Assembly (NCBI GenBank): GCA_041180805.1
Contig: JBEGQX010000281.1
Coordinates: forward strand, 1 to 6,131
Direction of reading: 5' to 3'
Origin: JBEGQX01 sp041180805
GTDB taxonomy: Bacteria > Planctomycetota > Planctomycetia > Gemmatales > Gemmataceae
DNA length: 6,131 nucleotides
Part shown: positions 1 to 5,961 of the stretch, in pieces
Position numbering within the stretch: the stretch's first letter is position 1
Layout: each line of letters starts with the position of its first letter
The notes under the pieces: model-generated
The model's input: the letters and a program-made list of their open reading frames with translations, nothing else
The model's database searches: none
What the model was told of the DNA's origin: nothing
Program-made: the position numbers and the translations under genes

Positions 1-5
1 AGTTC

Positions 6-11
6 TATAAT
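6..11 (+). promoter_or_regulatory. Possible -10 hexamer (TATAAT) upstream of tatC
   Basis: A perfect TATAAT lies about 100 bases upstream of tatC in an A+T-rich leader (1-108) that holds no gene. The matching -35 element would fall outside the window, so only half of the promoter can be judged. In DNA this A+T-rich a chance match is quite possible. Nothing else in 1-108 is recognisable, and no Shine-Dalgarno sequence sits at a useful distance from the tatC start: an AAAGG at 76-80 is 28 bases away. Confidence 0.2.
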
Positions 12-108
12 TAATCGTAAAAATATTAACAATACTTTAGAGCTAGCGAACCTAACTCCTTTTCCTAAAATATTTAAAGGTAAAAATTGAAACCTAATAA
101 TCAAAAAT

Positions 109-1197
109 ATGGCACGCGCCAAAACTACAGACCCTGATGATTTTTTTGCGGACTCCAGAATGTCCTTTGGAGATCATATTGAAGACCTTCGGTCTCATCT
201 TCTAAAGGCTTTCAAGGGATTTGCGATTGCTTTCGTTTTCAGTTTTTTTATTGGGAAGTATGTCGTCGATTTTATCACCCAGCCCGTAAAAACCGAATTA
301 AAGAAATTTTATGACCGGAAGTTGGAAAAGCTGAAACTTGATATTGAACAAAACAGGGATCTTTCCCTTCAACCTCTTAATAAACCGACCGAATTTAGCA
401 GGCTAATCTTCTCACGAAAACAGTTGGAATCTTTGCTTAAAGGCGAACAATCTGACACTATCAGTAAGGTAACACCACCAAGCAAGGAAGATTTAGATAC
501 CGGCAACGTCGTTTCTTTATGGGTTTCTCATGCAGAACCGTTAACCGAATCGGTTTTAATGGGAGAGGCATTCCGAAGAATTGGCGATTTTGACTCCATG
601 AGCACACTGAGTATTCAGGAAGGCTTCATGGTGTTTTTTAAAGTTTGCCTCGTTACGGGAATAGTCCTCGGAAGTCCCTGGATTTTTTGGCAAATATGGG
701 CATTTGTGGCGGTGGGGCTTTACCCTCATGAGAAAAAACTTGTCCATGTTTATTTGCCATTCAGCCTGTTTCTTTTTCTACTTGGTGTTTTCATTTGTGA
801 GTTTTTTGTCATACCCAAAGCTATTGAAGCACTTTTGTGGTTCAATGAATTAATGGATTTAAAGCCCGATCTGCGCCTAAATGAATGGCTTGGATTCGCA
901 ATATTCATGCCATTGGTGTTTGGTGTGTCTTTTCAAACCCCGTTGGTGATGCTTTTTGTTGAAAGACTTGGAATCATGGGTGTGGAAACATTTCAAAATT
1001 CCCGCAGATATGCTTGGTTTGGAATGGCTGTCTTTGCGGCACTAATAACCCCATCCACCGATGCTTTCAGCATGCTATTTCTATGGGTACCCATGAGCCT
1101 TTTGTGGGAACTGGGTATCGTTATGTGCAAACTTTCGCCTTCAAGGCCAGATTATGGCATCGAAATGCCTGATGAAGATGAAGTAGTGGGCGTATAA
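109..1197 (+). CDS. tatC: Sec-independent (twin-arginine) protein translocase subunit TatC
   Basis: TatC is the inner-membrane receptor that binds twin-arginine signal peptides and, with TatA/TatB-type partners, moves folded proteins across the cytoplasmic membrane. The 362-residue protein has the family pattern. The cytoplasmic N-terminal motif HIEDLR is at 23-28 (E25 matches E. coli E15). Helix 1 is at about 30-55, helix 2 at about 173-200, and YPHEKK at 205-210 (E208 matches E103). The C-terminal part has TPSTDAFS (D318) and WELG (E334), matching E. coli D211 and E227. Helices 3-6 lie at about 211-236, 262-290, 300-315 and 320-340. Two oddities: the first periplasmic loop is about 95 residues longer than in E. 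coli, and the usual Glu of helix 4 (E. coli E170) is Gln276. The N-terminal ATG is kept because 17 acidic, polar residues before the conserved motif are normal for the family; there is no clear ribosome binding site. No tatA or tatB is in view. cobA-hemD follows after 26 bases, so the two are probably cotranscribed. Confidence 0.96.
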   Translation: MARAKTTDPDDFFADSRMSFGDHIEDLRSHLLKAFKGFAIAFVFSFFIGKYVVDFITQPVKTELKKFYDRKLEKLKLDIEQNRDLSLQPLNKPTEFSRLIFSRKQLESLLKGEQSDTISKVTPPSKEDLDTGNVVSLWVSHAEPLTESVLMGEAFRRIGDFDSMSTLSIQEGFMVFFKVCLVTGIVLGSPWIFWQIWAFVAVGLYPHEKKLVHVYLPFSLFLFLLGVFICEFFVIPKAIEALLWFNELMDLKPDLRLNEWLGFAIFMPLVFGVSFQTPLVMLFVERLGIMGVETFQNSRRYAWFGMAVFAALITPSTDAFSMLFLWVPMSLLWELGIVMCKLSPSRPDYGIEMPDEDEVVGV

Positions 1198-1223
1198 TTA
1201 ATTCCCCCACAACAGTTCAAACA

Positions 1224-2741
1224 ATGAAAACCAAACCAGGGAAAGTGATATTTATTGGAGCGGGCCCGGGAAACCCGGACCTAATAACTATCAAAGGAGC
1301 AAAGGAACTAAAAACCTGCGATCTTGTGATTTATGACAGATTGGTGTCGCCAGAAATTCTGGAAATTATCCCAAAAACAACCGCCGTTCGATGCGCGGAA
1401 GAAATGCCGGGCTGCCATCCGGAGAGAATTGAATCCATTGTAAAAATCATGGTTGAAAGCAGTTTGCAAGGATTGAAGGTTGCCAGATTAAAAGGTGGCG
1501 ACCCCCTTCTGTTTGGAAGAGGCCAGGAAGAGATAGATCCTCTGGTTCAAAAAAATATTCCCTTCGAAATTATTCCAGGCGTAACTGCAGCATTGGGCGC
1601 TTCCGCATACTCGGGTTTTCCACTCACAGATCGTGACTTGTCCAGTGCCGTTGCTTTTATCACAGGACACGAAAAGGCCGGAAAAGTAAACAGCATGCTC
1701 GATTGGGCAAATCTGGCACATTTTAAAGGCAGCCTGGTCTTTTACATGGGTGTCAAGCGAGCATCTGTCATTCAAGAAAACCTGATTCTTCATGGCCGTT
1801 CGCCGGAAACGCCACTGGCAATCATAAGCAACGCTACATCACCAAATCAAAAATCTTACTTTTCAAAACTGGCAGATCTATCAGCTACGATCCAAGCCAA
1901 CTGCATTAATCCCCCATCACTTATTGTTGTGGGTGAGGTGGCCGGCAAATTAGGAAGCTGGAACTGGGCCAGCCAACTTCCCCTGGCTGGGGCCAGAATT
2001 TTAATTGCCAGGCCTATGGGCCAAGAATCCGAATTAACCCAAGAACTTAGAGGCTTGGGGGCGGATGTGAAAAGCTTGCATAGCATGGAAATTGTTGATC
2101 CGCCGTCTTGGCAAATCCTGGATGATGCAATTAGCCAGTTGGATGATTTCAGCTTTATTGTTTTCACCAGTGTGAACGGTGTTAGAAAATTTATGCAACG
2201 TTTAACCTTTTTGGGTAAAGACCTCAGGGCCCTTGGGAAAACTAAAATCGCCTGCATTGGTGAAGTGACTGCCCTGGAGTTGGAAGCTTATCATCTTAAG
2301 GCGGATTTGATTCCCAAAGTTTTCAACTCGGATTCACTAACAAAGGATCTTGCGCCTATGGTTCAGGGTAAAAAAGTTCTTTTAGCCAGAGCCATGGAGG
2401 GAAAAGAAAGTTTGCGCCTGGATCTTTCAAAAGTATCCACTGTCGTCGATGCGCCTTGCTACGCTCAAAAAAAACCCAACGAAGAATATCTTGCCATATT
2501 TGGCAGTATGATTTCTGAAGAAAAATTTGACTACGTATTTGCAACGAGCCCAAATATTGCCAAGCTTTTAATTCCCCTAATTCCCAGACATTTGGCGAAC
2601 ACAAAAATTGTGTCTATCAGCCCCCTTACAGATTCGGAATTTGAGGCAAAAGGATATAAAAACAGGATAACTTCCGAAGTATTTACAACAAATGGAATGA
2701 TTGAAGTGACAATAAAAGATTGGAAATTGAAGAGGAAATAA
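1224..2741 (+). CDS. cobA-hemD: Fused uroporphyrinogen-III C-methyltransferase / uroporphyrinogen-III synthase (CobA-HemD)
   Basis: This is a two-domain cytoplasmic enzyme. The N-terminal half (about 7-250) is an S-adenosylmethionine-dependent uroporphyrinogen-III methyltransferase making precorrin-2 for sirohaem and cobalamin. It has GAGPGNP (12-18), GGDP (91-94) followed by FGRGQEE, PGVTAA (118-123), TGHE and the FYMG stretch. The C-terminal half (from about 253 with LAGARILIARP) is HemD, which cyclises hydroxymethylbilane to uroporphyrinogen III. It shows FTSVNGVRKF, the ACIGEVTALEL segment, a second ATSPN stretch, and the C-terminal SEVFTTNGMIEV that resembles the family's A-x-x-(Y/F)-T-x-x-G-(L/M)-I ending. 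The 505-residue length fits a complete fusion. One substitution stands out: the methyltransferase motif PLTHRD reads PLTDRD (D136). The ATG is the first in frame and has no Shine-Dalgarno sequence. The gene follows tatC by 26 bases and meets a leftward small gene tail to tail. The HemD half is more diverged, as is usual for that family. Confidence 0.94.
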   Translation: MKTKPGKVIFIGAGPGNPDLITIKGAKELKTCDLVIYDRLVSPEILEIIPKTTAVRCAEEMPGCHPERIESIVKIMVESSLQGLKVARLKGGDPLLFGRGQEEIDPLVQKNIPFEIIPGVTAALGASAYSGFPLTDRDLSSAVAFITGHEKAGKVNSMLDWANLAHFKGSLVFYMGVKRASVIQENLILHGRSPETPLAIISNATSPNQKSYFSKLADLSATIQANCINPPSLIVVGEVAGKLGSWNWASQLPLAGARILIARPMGQESELTQELRGLGADVKSLHSMEIVDPPSWQILDDAISQLDDFSFIVFTSVNGVRKFMQRLTFLGKDLRALGKTKIACIGEVTALELEAYHLKADLIPKVFNSDSLTKDLAPMVQGKKVLLARAMEGKESLRLDLSKVSTVVDAPCYAQKKPNEEYLAIFGSMISEEKFDYVFATSPNIAKLLIPLIPRHLANTKIVSISPLTDSEFEAKGYKNRITSEVFTTNGMIEVTIKDWKLKRK

Positions 2742-2744
2742 GTC

Positions 2745-2927
2745 TTAGGCAATATCTCTGAAAGCATCAAAAGCTAAAAGTAATACCGCCACACTGGAAA
2801 GAATTGCCAAAATATCAACTGCCACGCTGGAACGGCCAAACGGAATCTGAATTGCCAAATCCAACACAAACAACAGCAGAACTATGCCTGCTGCACCCAT
2901 GGAACTCCAACAAAGCCACTTCTCCAT
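2745..2927 (-). CDS. Small two-helix membrane protein, function unknown
   Basis: This is a 60-residue protein of unknown function. The sequence starts MEKWLCWSSMGAAG and has two hydrophobic segments, about 10-29 and 36-54. A short polar turn containing PFGRSS separates them, and the protein ends in a charged DAFRDIA tail. This is the layout of a small inner-membrane hairpin protein, and it resembles short conserved hypothetical proteins I associate with planctomycetes (recall only). I chose the ATG at 2927 over an in-frame TTG nine bases upstream because AAGGG lies about 10 bases before the ATG but abuts the TTG. Its stop is three bases from the stop of cobA-hemD, so the two transcription units converge with no room for a terminator between them. 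It could be read from its own promoter in 2928-3102 or as the second gene after marR (175 bases upstream). No catalytic motif is visible. Confidence 0.7.
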   Translation of the reverse strand: MEKWLCWSSMGAAGIVLLLFVLDLAIQIPFGRSSVAVDILAILSSVAVLLLAFDAFRDIA

Positions 2928-3102
2928 AGGAAGCAATCCCTTACTTACATTCGATTCAAAAACTAAACCGGCAATAAGCCATACGGATCAACAATACTAC
3001 CCTATAAAATGCACAAGTTGTTGGCAGAAGTAAACTTAAATAACCAAGAAATGATAATTATTATTCGTTTTATTCCGTCTGAGAAAACATTTCGGCAAAA
3101 AA
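2928..3102. other. Non-coding gap between the small membrane gene and marR
   Basis: I see no convincing gene here. The A+T-rich stretch holds a 7-1-7 palindrome like a Fur box (3052-3066) and the 9-mer AATACTACC (2993-3001), which recurs in the marR promoter region. There is no clear terminator after marR: the only pairing I could find joins CCG near 3075 to CGG near 3093 with a long loop, which is too weak. No strong -35/-10 pair on the minus strand could be identified for the small gene. Confidence 0.5.
3052..3066. promoter_or_regulatory. Candidate Fur-family operator (7-1-7 palindrome)
   Basis: The 15 bases TGATAATTATTATTC match the bacterial Fur 7-1-7 consensus TGATAAT-N-ATTATCA at 12 of 14 defined positions. 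PerR and Zur boxes share the same A+T-rich core, so the regulator cannot be assigned. The site lies about 125 bases upstream of the small membrane gene's start and 37 bases beyond the marR stop codon. It would therefore act most naturally on the small gene. Its low complexity makes a chance match possible, and no Fur-family gene is in view. Confidence 0.3.
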
Positions 3103-3585
3103 TCAAACAGTTGTGTATTCCGGGAAGGGTTTTGAGGCTTCCACCACAATGCTTGTAAGCCTGTCCACAAGTCTCCTCAAATCGAGAATTTCTTCTTCGG
3201 AAAGCTTTGCCAATAGTTCTTTTACAAAACTAACCCTTGCGGATTGATAATTCTCAAACGCTTTATTTCCAGGTTCGGTCAGGGCAACATCGATTTTTCG
3301 TTTATCAGCAGGGTTAATTCGACAGGAAATCAACGGAATATCACGATTTTCAAGGGATCGAATAATTCGGGACATTTGTGCGGGTAAAACACCGAGCAAT
3401 TTTTGAATATCTCCAACATTCATGAAATCCTTGTGCCTCAAGTGACATAAGGTCAAAAATTCCATTTCCTTGAGACCGTTGTTTCGCCTTTTGGATCTTG
3501 GTTGAGCCAGGCTAATCTGGTTGTTCAGATCAACAATCTGCTGCGCCAACACCCCAAGGCCCAATTGATCGTTATTAAAATGCAT
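3103..3585 (-). CDS. MarR-family winged helix-turn-helix transcriptional regulator
   Basis: This is a DNA-binding regulator of the MarR family, expected to act as a dimer in the cytoplasm. The 160-residue length is typical. An N-terminal helix (about 5-27) and a C-terminal helical region (about 108-150, with KELLAKLSEEEILDLRRLVDRL-type heptads) would form the dimer interface. The winged helix lies between: helix-turn-helix at about 56-81, with the probable recognition helix LPAQMSRIIRSLENR at 67-81, then the wing at about 85-103 carrying NPADKRK. D94 and R96 in the wing match the family's conserved D-x-R. LTEPG follows at 102-106, as in most MarR proteins. The ATG is preceded by CAGG seven bases upstream. 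A good promoter lies just upstream, and the exporter gene is divergent, the usual arrangement for a MarR regulator and its target. No ligand-sensing cysteine pattern is evident: C47 and C88 are the only cysteines. The regulated function is unknown. Confidence 0.93.
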   Translation of the reverse strand: MHFNNDQLGLGVLAQQIVDLNNQISLAQPRSKRRNNGLKEMEFLTLCHLRHKDFMNVGDIQKLLGVLPAQMSRIIRSLENRDIPLISCRINPADKRKIDVALTEPGNKAFENYQSARVSFVKELLAKLSEEEILDLRRLVDRLTSIVVEASKPFPEYTTV

Positions 3586-3630
3586 GACAAAACCTGATAA
3601 AAAATAATCGCCTCAAAAACAACTTTGCGA

Positions 3631-3659
3631 ATGTAAACTAATACTACCAATCATGTCAA
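3631..3659 (-). promoter_or_regulatory. Candidate sigma-70-type promoter of marR
   Basis: On the minus strand a perfect TTGACA (-35, 3654-3659) is followed after 17 bases by TTACAT (3631-3636), a 3 of 6 match to TATAAT. Transcription would begin near 3624, giving a leader of about 40 bases before the marR ATG. The -35 is strong, the spacing ideal and the -10 poor, which suits a regulated or weak promoter. The -35 overlaps one copy of the CAATTTGG direct repeat, and the spacer contains GGTAGTATT. Confidence 0.45.
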
Positions 3660-3682
3660 TTTGGTTTGAGTGAGCAATTTGG
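3657..3682. repeat. Two direct copies of CAATTTGG beside the marR promoter
   Basis: CAATTTGG occurs at 3657-3664 and again at 3675-3682, a start-to-start distance of 18 bases. The first copy overlaps the -35 element of the proposed marR promoter. A half-copy in inverted orientation, CCAAT, lies at 3647-3651. This spacing puts both copies roughly on one face of the helix over two turns, which could suit a dimeric regulator such as MarR, but no binding is shown. Confidence 0.35.
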
Positions 3683-3736
3683 CTAATTTCAACAAAAGCG
3701 GCCGATTCTTAGGATTAGGCTGGTTATTCCAATTAT

Positions 3737-3769
3737 AGGATTTTTATATATCAAGGATTTTTAAGCCTT
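3737..3769. repeat. AGGATTTTTA direct repeat with overlapping imperfect palindrome
   Basis: AGGATTTTTA is present at 3737-3746 and 3754-3763. The second copy is part of an imperfect inverted repeat at 3753-3769 with AAGG and CCTT ends and TT/AA inner pairs (six of eight possible pairs). A shorter AGGATT also occurs at 3711. The site is 105 bases or more upstream of the exporter start and could be an operator on that side of the intergenic region. No convincing rightward -35/-10 pair accompanies it; the best -10-like string, TATATA at 3745-3750, has no good -35. Confidence 0.3.
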
Positions 3770-3873
3770 TCCGTTGTTCAGGAGAGGGCAGTTTTGGATT
3801 CGTATTGCCCATTTTTTCAGATTTTTGCTAACTTCTCAGCCTGATTGATCTTTTGAAAGCCAAGGACGGCAAC

Positions 3874-5961
3874 ATGAAGAATTTTGTTAGGGCCCTTAGA
3901 TACGCATGGCCATATCGTGGAAGACTTTGTCTTTCCATAGTTTTTGCGGTTTGCGCCGCACTTTTATGGGGCATGAATTTCACATCTATTTATCCAGTCT
4001 TAAAACTTTTGCATACCGACCAAAGTATGCATGAATGGATCGATGGTTGTGTAACTTCCATGCAGAAAGAATTACAGCAGATCGAAAAGCTTTCGGATGC
4101 CCTCACAGAAAAAGGAAAGCAGCTTGAAGAACTACCGCAAAATAAATTCAACGAACAGTTGCGAAGGGAAAATACTCACGCCCTGGTGAAAGTTGAAAGC
4201 AAGCTTGTTGCAGCCCGAAAAAAGATGGATTGGTACCTAATTGGCAAAAAATACATCTATTCGTGGCTACCAAAAGATCCATTCACGACACTTGGTTATG
4301 TGCTTGGATTTGTGATGATTGGTGTTGTTTTCAAATGTGTATTTGAATTCTTCCAGGAATCCCTTGTAGGCAGTGTCGTAAACCTGACACTTTATGACCT
4401 GAGAAATCGTTTTTACAGAAACATTGTCCATCTGGATGTTGATCAATTTGGCGAACAAGGCACCAGTGAATTGATGGCACGATTCACAAACGACATGGAA
4501 TCTGTTGGTACTGGTATTAAAACCTTGTTTGGAAAAGTCATCGCAGAACCACTTAGAGCGATTAGCTGCATTATCTTTGCTGCGTTTATCAGCTGGCAAC
4601 TTACTCTAATGTTTCTGGTATTGGTCCCAGTTGCAGCATTTATTCTTGGAAAAATTGGCCGCCTGATGAAACAGGCAACCCGCAAGTTATTAGAAAGAAT
4701 GTCCAGCATTTACAAAATTCTTCAAGAAACCTTCCTGGGGATTAAAGTGGTAAAGTCTTATACCATGGAACCTTATGAAAGAAGGCGTTTTCGTGGTGCC
4801 ACATTTGACTACTACAAAAAATCCATGATTGTTGTGAATATTGATGCCGCTTCAGGCCCAATTATTGAAGTTTTGGGAATGGCCGCGGTTGTAGGAGCTT
4901 TATTAGCTGGCTCGTACCTTGTGCTTAAGCAAGAGACCATGCTGTTTGGCATGCGTATGAGTCAGTACCCCATCGAACCAGAAACCCTTCTTCAGTTGTA
5001 CGTACTACTTGCCGCAGTTGCTGATCCGGTAAGGAAACTATCCAGTGTATTCACCAAGATTCAATCTGGGTGCGCCGCCTCTGATCGAATTTTCTATTTC
5101 ATGGATAAGACTCCTAAGGTAACTCCAAACATCGATGGCCCCAGATTGTCCAAAAAAGACGACAAACTTGTTGTTGAACATACGAGCAACAAAGCCATTC
5201 AATCCCCAAGCTTAAATGCTAATGGCCCAGTTCTGGAATTTCGAGGTGTTTGTTTCAGTTACGACCGTGAACGCCCTTTGATTTCCAATTTGAATCTTTC
5301 GATATTCCAAGGGGAAACGATCGCCATCCTTGGTCATAATGGTTCTGGAAAAAGCACATTAATGGGTATGATTCCCAGATTTTACGACCCTGATCACGGT
5401 AGTATTCTTCTGGACGGCGAGGATCTTAGAAAAATCAACCTGCGCTCCCTAAGGCAAAATATTGGTGTGGTAACCCAGGATACCGTTCTTTTCGATGACA
5501 GCATTTACAACAATATAGCCTACGGAACACGTGGTGCTTCGAGGTCTGCGGTTGAAAATGCGGCAAAAAAAGCATTTGCCCATGATTTCATAACAAAACT
5601 TCCAAAAGGATACGACACTCCCGTTGGTGAAGCAGGCAACAAGCTATCAGGAGGCCAAAAACAAAGAATAGCTTTGGCACGGGCGATCCTCAGAAATCCT
5701 CCAATTTTGATCTTGGATGAATTTACCAGCCAGTCTGATCCGGAAAGCGAAACCCTAATTCACAAAGTTATGCGCGAATTCTTGAAGGGCAGAACCTCTT
5801 TTGTGATCACCCATCGGTTGCACACGCTGGAAATCGCGTCAAGGATCATGGTTCTTGAATCAGGAACCATAACAGCTCTGGGAACTCATAAGGAATTATT
5901 GGCCACATCACCCGCTTATCAGAGATTGCATGACGCTCATGGCCAACGACTTTCGGCTTGA
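3874..5961 (+). CDS. MsbA-type ABC exporter half-transporter (permease fused to ATPase) with coiled-coil periplasmic insertion
   Basis: This is a 695-residue exporter half-transporter that would work as a dimer in the cytoplasmic membrane, coupling ATP hydrolysis to export of a lipid, glycan or other envelope substrate. The membrane part has helices at about 15-38, 136-165, 222-245, 246-268, 330-352 and 370-390. The C-terminal ATPase has an A-loop tyrosine (Y463), Walker A GHNGSGKST (487-495), Q-loop Q535, signature LSGGQ (591-595), Walker B ILILDE with D615 and catalytic E616, a D-loop reading SQSD instead of the common SALD, and switch H647. All catalytic residues are present. The extra length over MsbA (about 580 residues) lies mainly between helices 1 and 2, where 63-118 is rich in Glu, Lys, Gln and Leu and looks coiled-coil. 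I chose the ATG at 3874 because AAGGA sits seven bases before it; a TTG 21 bases upstream lacks such a site. It is divergent from marR and overlaps the next gene. The substrate is not predictable. Confidence 0.94.
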   Translation: MKNFVRALRYAWPYRGRLCLSIVFAVCAALLWGMNFTSIYPVLKLLHTDQSMHEWIDGCVTSMQKELQQIEKLSDALTEKGKQLEELPQNKFNEQLRRENTHALVKVESKLVAARKKMDWYLIGKKYIYSWLPKDPFTTLGYVLGFVMIGVVFKCVFEFFQESLVGSVVNLTLYDLRNRFYRNIVHLDVDQFGEQGTSELMARFTNDMESVGTGIKTLFGKVIAEPLRAISCIIFAAFISWQLTLMFLVLVPVAAFILGKIGRLMKQATRKLLERMSSIYKILQETFLGIKVVKSYTMEPYERRRFRGATFDYYKKSMIVVNIDAASGPIIEVLGMAAVVGALLAGSYLVLKQETMLFGMRMSQYPIEPETLLQLYVLLAAVADPVRKLSSVFTKIQSGCAASDRIFYFMDKTPKVTPNIDGPRLSKKDDKLVVEHTSNKAIQSPSLNANGPVLEFRGVCFSYDRERPLISNLNLSIFQGETIAILGHNGSGKSTLMGMIPRFYDPDHGSILLDGEDLRKINLRSLRQNIGVVTQDTVLFDDSIYNNIAYGTRGASRSAVENAAKKAFAHDFITKLPKGYDTPVGEAGNKLSGGQKQRIALARAILRNPPILILDEFTSQSDPESETLIHKVMREFLKGRTSFVITHRLHTLEIASRIMVLESGTITALGTHKELLATSPAYQRLHDAHGQRLSA

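Noticed and set aside
556..747. Open frame of 63 codons antisense to tatC
   Set aside because: It is contained in tatC, has low-complexity polar composition and no sign of an independent gene.
1488..1793. Open frame of about 100 codons antisense to the cobA domain
   Set aside because: It lies wholly inside a confidently assigned gene, has no recognisable domain and an odd cysteine-rich composition typical of shadow frames.
1856..2770. Several open frames antisense to the hemD half
   Set aside because: They overlap each other and the clear HemD coding sequence, and show no family motif or upstream ribosome binding site that I can support.
2928..2936. Upstream TTG start for the small membrane protein
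   Set aside because: The only purine-rich site abuts that TTG but is well placed for the ATG at 2927.
3070..3096. Possible terminator hairpin downstream of marR
   Set aside because: Only about three G-C pairs with a long loop and no T-run directly after; too weak to call.
3721..3750. Possible rightward promoter for the exporter using TATATA as -10
   Set aside because: The best -35 at acceptable spacing (TGGTTA) matches the consensus at only three of six positions, in A+T-rich DNA.
3853..3873. Upstream TTG start adding seven residues to the exporter
   Set aside because: It has no Shine-Dalgarno sequence, whereas the ATG at 3874 has AAGGA seven bases upstream and begins with a typical half-transporter N-terminus.
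4267..4709. Two overlapping open frames antisense to the exporter's membrane domain
   Set aside because: They mirror a well-supported coding frame and lack any recognisable features.
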